Assembly: GCF_018278905.1 (NCBI RefSeq) | Contig: NZ_CP046600.1 | Location: 5,332,001 to 5,396,000, forward strand | DNA: 64,000 bases | Direction: 5' to 3' | Source of the DNA: Mycobacterium spongiae | GTDB taxonomy: Bacteria; Actinomycetota; Actinomycetes; Mycobacteriales; Mycobacteriaceae | Shown: one piece after another, positions 61,083 to 64,000 of the stretch | How the letters are laid out: each line of letters starts with the position of its first letter | How positions within the stretch are numbered: position 1 is the first letter of the stretch | Notes under the pieces: model-generated | The model's input: the letters and a program-made list of their open reading frames with translations, nothing else | Told to the model about the DNA's origin: nothing | Databases searched by the model: none | Translations under genes and position numbers: made by a program

Positions 61083-62072
61083 ATGCGCGCCATCGTCGCC
61101 GAAACCGCCGATCGACTCGTATGGCGGGACGTGCCCGACATAGCCGCTGGACCTGGCGAGGTGCTCATCAAGGTGACCGCGGCCGGCGTCAACCGCGCCG
61201 ACGTACTGCAGGCTGCGGGCAAGTATCCGCCCCCGCCCGGAGCGAGCGAGATCATCGGCATGGAAGTAGCCGGGGTCGTCGCGGACGTCGGTGCCCAGGC
61301 CGGCTCCGAGATCACCCCCTGGTCCGTCGGACAACCAGTCTGCGCATTGCTGGCCGGCGGCGGATACGCCGAATACGTCGCCGCGCCCGCCAGCCACGTC
61401 ATGCCGATTCCGACCGGTGTCGACACTGTCGACGCCGCCGGGTTGCCCGAAGTCGCGTGCACCGTCTGGTCCAACCTGATCATGACCGCACACCTGAGCG
61501 CGGGCCAGCTAGTGCTGATTCACGGCGGGGCCAGCGGTGTCGGCAGCCATGCGGTCCAGGTGGCACGGGCGGTGGACGCCCGGGTGGCGGTGACTGCGGG
61601 ATCGCCAGAAAAACTGGAGCTCTGCCGCGACCTCGGCGCCCAGATCACGATCAACTACCGCGATGAAGACTTCGTCGCGCGGGTGACGGAAGAATCCGGC
61701 GGCGGGGGTGCCGACGTGATCCTCGACATCATGGGCGCGGCCTATCTGCAGCGCAACATCGATGCGCTAGCCACCGACGGCCAGCTGGTCGTCATCGGGA
61801 TGCAGGGCGGGGTGAAGGCCGAACTCAACCTGGGCAAGCTGCTGACCAAACGAGCGCGGGTGATCGGCACGACGCTGCGCGCGCGGCCGGAAACCGGCCC
61901 GAACAGCAAGGGAGCCATCGTCGAAGCGGTGACGGCCAGGGTCTGGCCGATGATCGCCGACGGGAAGATCCGGCCGGTTATCGGCGCACGCTTGCCTATC
62001 CAGGAAGCGGCCGACGCGCATCGGCTGATGCTGTCGGGCCAGCTGGCGGGCAAGATCGTTCTGACTGTGTAG
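61083..62072 (+). CDS. Quinone oxidoreductase, PIG3/QOR-type (Rv3777-like)
   Basis: A 329-residue zinc-free MDR oxidoreductase. The N-terminal substrate domain has AAGVNRADVLQAAG; the NADPH domain has IHGGASGVGSHAVQVA. There are no zinc-ligand cysteines. The protein matches the p53-inducible QOR (PIG3) group, which reduces ortho-quinones with NADPH. ATG 61083. It converges on the class-V aminotransferase-like gene 18 bases away, as Rv3777/Rv3778c do. It begins shortly after the tRNA-Ser gene. Confidence 0.9.
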   Translation: MRAIVAETADRLVWRDVPDIAAGPGEVLIKVTAAGVNRADVLQAAGKYPPPPGASEIIGMEVAGVVADVGAQAGSEITPWSVGQPVCALLAGGGYAEYVAAPASHVMPIPTGVDTVDAAGLPEVACTVWSNLIMTAHLSAGQLVLIHGGASGVGSHAVQVARAVDARVAVTAGSPEKLELCRDLGAQITINYRDEDFVARVTEESGGGGADVILDIMGAAYLQRNIDALATDGQLVVIGMQGGVKAELNLGKLLTKRARVIGTTLRARPETGPNSKGAIVEAVTARVWPMIADGKIRPVIGARLPIQEAADAHRLMLSGQLAGKIVLTV

Positions 62073-62089
62073 GACCCGCGAGGCTGACC

Positions 62090-63352
62090 TCAGCCCAGTG
62101 ATGCCAGCGCCCGCACCAGCTGGTCGACTTCCGACATGGTCGAGTAGTGTGCCAGGCCGACGGTGACCGCGCCGCCCACGTCGTTGACACCCAGCACGTC
62201 GAGCGCGCGGGAACTCGGGTTGGCGATCGCCAGAATTCCGTTGTCCGCCAACCGCTGCACGACCCGATCGGCTGGCACTTCCTGGACAGCGAAGCTGACA
62301 ACCGGCACCCGCGCACCCTCCGGCGGTGCAGACATACCGCCAGCCGGGGCAACCCCCACCCGCTCGCGGTGCAGCATCGCTTGAGAGACCCCGATCAGCA
62401 TCACCAGCGGCAGCGACCGCAGCGACACCATCAGATAGTCGAACAGCCGACTGAGATAGGCACTCGCGGATTGCATCGATACCGACAATCGCTCGCGCCT
62501 ACTTCCGTGAGCCGACTCGTCTAGCGACGCGAGGTACTCGATGCTGGCCACCACGCCCGCCAGCAGGCCGAACTGGTGTACGCCGACCTCCAGGCGCGCT
62601 GGCCCGGTGGCATACGGGTCGGTCGACACCGAACCGAAGGAGTTCATCAGCGAAGGGTCGCGAAAAACCATCGCTCCGATTGGCGGACCACCCCAGCAGA
62701 CCGCGTTGACGACCACGACGTCGGCATCGGTTTCCTGAAGGTCGATCAACCGGTACGGGGCGGCGGCCGAATGGTCGACCACCACGAGGCCGCCGACGTC
62801 ATGCACCAGCTTGGTCATCGCTGACAGATCGGTCACCGCCCCCAGCGTTCCGGATGCGGAGGTGACAGCGACCAGCCGAGTCGACTTGCCGATCAGACCC
62901 TCCCACTGCCACGAGGGCAGCTCACCGGTTTCGATGTCGACCTCGGCCCACTTGACTTTGGCGCCATAGCGGTGCGCCGCGCGCAACCACGGGGCGATGT
63001 TGGCTTCGTCGTCAAGGCGGCTGACCACCAGCTCGTATCCCAAGCCCGCACGCGAGGACGACGCCTCAGCCAGCGACGACAAGAGCGCAGCGCGATCGGC
63101 CCCCAGCACGACACCACCGGGGTCCCCATTGACGAGATCGGCCACCGCTTCCCGCGCCGCATCCAGCACCGCAGCGCTACGGCGGGCCGACGGGTGAACC
63201 CCGGCCGTGCTGGGGCCGGATCTGCGGAACGCCGTCGACACGGTCGTTGCGACGGAATCGGGAATCAGCATCCCGGCGGGCGCGTCGAAATGCACCCACC
63301 CGTCACCCAGCGACGGATGCAGTCCGCGCACCCGGGCGACGTCGTATGCCAT
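62090..63352 (-). CDS. Class-V aminotransferase-fold protein lacking the usual PLP lysine (Rv3778c-like)
   Basis: A 420-residue protein with the cysteine-desulfurase/class-V fold: [14 protein letters not shown] start, [15 protein letters not shown] for the PLP-holding Asp-His region, and [20 protein letters not shown]. At the position of the Schiff-base lysine (normally HK before the GP loop) the protein reads NAVCWGGPP, so the lysine seems replaced by Cys. Rv3778c, as I recall it, has a similar change. It may therefore bind PLP without classical chemistry. ATG 63352 ([13 protein letters not shown]) is the clear start. It carries a proline/glycine insertion ([13 protein letters not shown]) near 330. 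Confidence 0.84.
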   Translation of the reverse strand: MAYDVARVRGLHPSLGDGWVHFDAPAGMLIPDSVATTVSTAFRRSGPSTAGVHPSARRSAAVLDAAREAVADLVNGDPGGVVLGADRAALLSSLAEASSSRAGLGYELVVSRLDDEANIAPWLRAAHRYGAKVKWAEVDIETGELPSWQWEGLIGKSTRLVAVTSASGTLGAVTDLSAMTKLVHDVGGLVVVDHSAAAPYRLIDLQETDADVVVVNAVCWGGPPIGAMVFRDPSLMNSFGSVSTDPYATGPARLEVGVHQFGLLAGVVASIEYLASLDESAHGSRRERLSVSMQSASAYLSRLFDYLMVSLRSLPLVMLIGVSQAMLHRERVGVAPAGGMSAPPEGARVPVVSFAVQEVPADRVVQRLADNGILAIANPSSRALDVLGVNDVGGAVTVGLAHYSTMSEVDQLVRALASLG

Positions 63353-63478
63353 GCCAGCCACCTTAGAGCTTTCGACAATTCCGCAAACTGGTGACGGTAG
63401 CGGCCGGCACGGATGTTTCCAGACGTGCAAGCCGCTCCGGCGGCCGAAGCCAGCCCCCCGGGCAGACATACTAGTCCA

Positions 63479-64000
63479 GTGGGCCTGTGGTTCGGAACGC
63501 TGATCGCTTTGATTTTGCTGATCACGCCCGGAGCAATCATCGCGCGGATCGCCCAATTGCGGTGGCCCATCGCCATCGCGGTCGGCCCACCGCTGACGTA
63601 TGGCGTGGTGGCCCTGGCGATCGTTCCCTACGGCGCACTCGGCATCGGATGGAATGGGTGGACGGCACTGCTCGCTCTTGCCGTCATTTGCCTGGTGGCA
63701 GTGGGTTTGCAGCTGCTGCTTGCTCGGTTCCGGGACACCGCGGCCGAGGCGAGGGCGATCGGTGGCGGGCCGGCGATAACGGTCGGTGCCGGCGTGCTGC
63801 TGGGAGTGCTGCTGATCGGCTGGGCGGCGCACCGCGGCCTGCCCGACTGGCAATCCATACCCAGTACGTGGGACGCCGTCTGGCATGCCAATACCGTGCG
63901 CTTCATCCTGGACACCGGCCAGGCGTCACCTACCCATATGGGCGAGCTCCGTAACGTCGAGACTCACGCACTCCTGTACTACCCGTCGGGGTTCCACGCC
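63479..64000 (+). CDS. Polytopic envelope glycosyltransferase-like protein (Rv3779-like), 3' end missing
   Basis: The first 174 residues of an integral membrane protein, truncated by the window edge. The first helix is [15 protein letters not shown]; further helices cover [37 protein letters not shown] and [17 protein letters not shown]. The following outward loop contains [14 protein letters not shown] and GELRNVETH. It fits the N-terminus recalled for Rv3779 (666 aa), a GT-C-type protein reported to act in arabinogalactan galactosamine or polyprenyl-phosphosugar metabolism. The start is GTG 63479. It is divergent from the aminotransferase-like gene. Confidence 0.85.
   Translation, partial: MGLWFGTLIALILLITPGAIIARIAQLRWPIAIAVGPPLTYGVVALAIVPYGALGIGWNGWTALLALAVICLVAVGLQLLLARFRDTAAEARAIGGGPAITVGAGVLLGVLLIGWAAHRGLPDWQSIPSTWDAVWHANTVRFILDTGQASPTHMGELRNVETHALLYYPSGFHA

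Overview
The window is a GC-rich mycobacterial chromosome segment. PE, PE_PGRS and PE-PPE proteins, two WS/DGAT wax-ester/TAG synthases, lpqH, tcrXY, ligC and lipE point to a slow-growing Mycobacterium outside, but related to, the M. tuberculosis complex. From memory, the backbone follows the M. tuberculosis H37Rv order from about Rv3726 to Rv3779. It is interrupted by blocks that I do not recall from H37Rv. No database was searched, so orthologue names are recollections of protein sequences and gene order.

Layout. (1) 1-10870: tail of an AhpD/CMD-family gene, zinc alcohol dehydrogenase, a large cyclase-AAA ATPase, Prim-PolC and LigC DNA repair genes, a DUF6941-like gene, a cytochrome P450, a haloalkane dehalogenase and a NUDIX hydrolase. 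(2) 10907-16768: two WS/DGAT acyltransferases flank a PE-PPE serine hydrolase and an AraC regulator. (3) 16769-26597: a variable block containing a Pls/PosA-type single-module non-ribosomal peptide synthetase translationally coupled to an M1 metallopeptidase, then DUF2237, two DUF6941-like genes around a second phosphofructokinase and a YbjQ protein, and a PPOX protein beside a tRNA-Ser. (4) 26598-33398: tRNA-Ser(CGA), tRNA adenosine deaminase and its partner, tyrA, and the proXVWZ osmoprotectant ABC operon. (5) 33480-38537: two APH-like kinases, a histidine phosphatase, an SDR and an acyl-CoA dehydrogenase; three of these form an operon resembling the 4-hydroxyacyl-CoA (levulinate, ACAD11) route. 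(6) 38622-46005: alkyl sulfatase, lpqH, tcrXY, small proteins and a SAM methyltransferase. (7) 46035-50315: a third APH-like kinase, then a urate operon: a permease fused to an OHCU-decarboxylase-like domain, hydroxyisourate hydrolase and uricase. (8) 50377-54562: a secreted VP[DE]VPR repeat protein, a nitroreductase-SRPBCC fusion and a PE_PGRS protein. (9) 54943-64000: tRNA-Arg and tRNA-Ser, hisC2, echA21, membrane proteins, lipE, another tRNA-Ser, quinone oxidoreductase, a class-V aminotransferase-like protein and the start of an Rv3779-like membrane protein.

Most notable candidate: the Pls-type NRPS at 17123-21058. It has the adenylation, carrier, six-TM and three tandem C-terminal domain plan of epsilon-poly-lysine synthetase. 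My hand-read specificity code is lysine-like, and the M1 metallopeptidase gene overlaps its stop codon. This suggests that the organism makes, and may trim, a cationic amino-acid homopolymer or oligomer.
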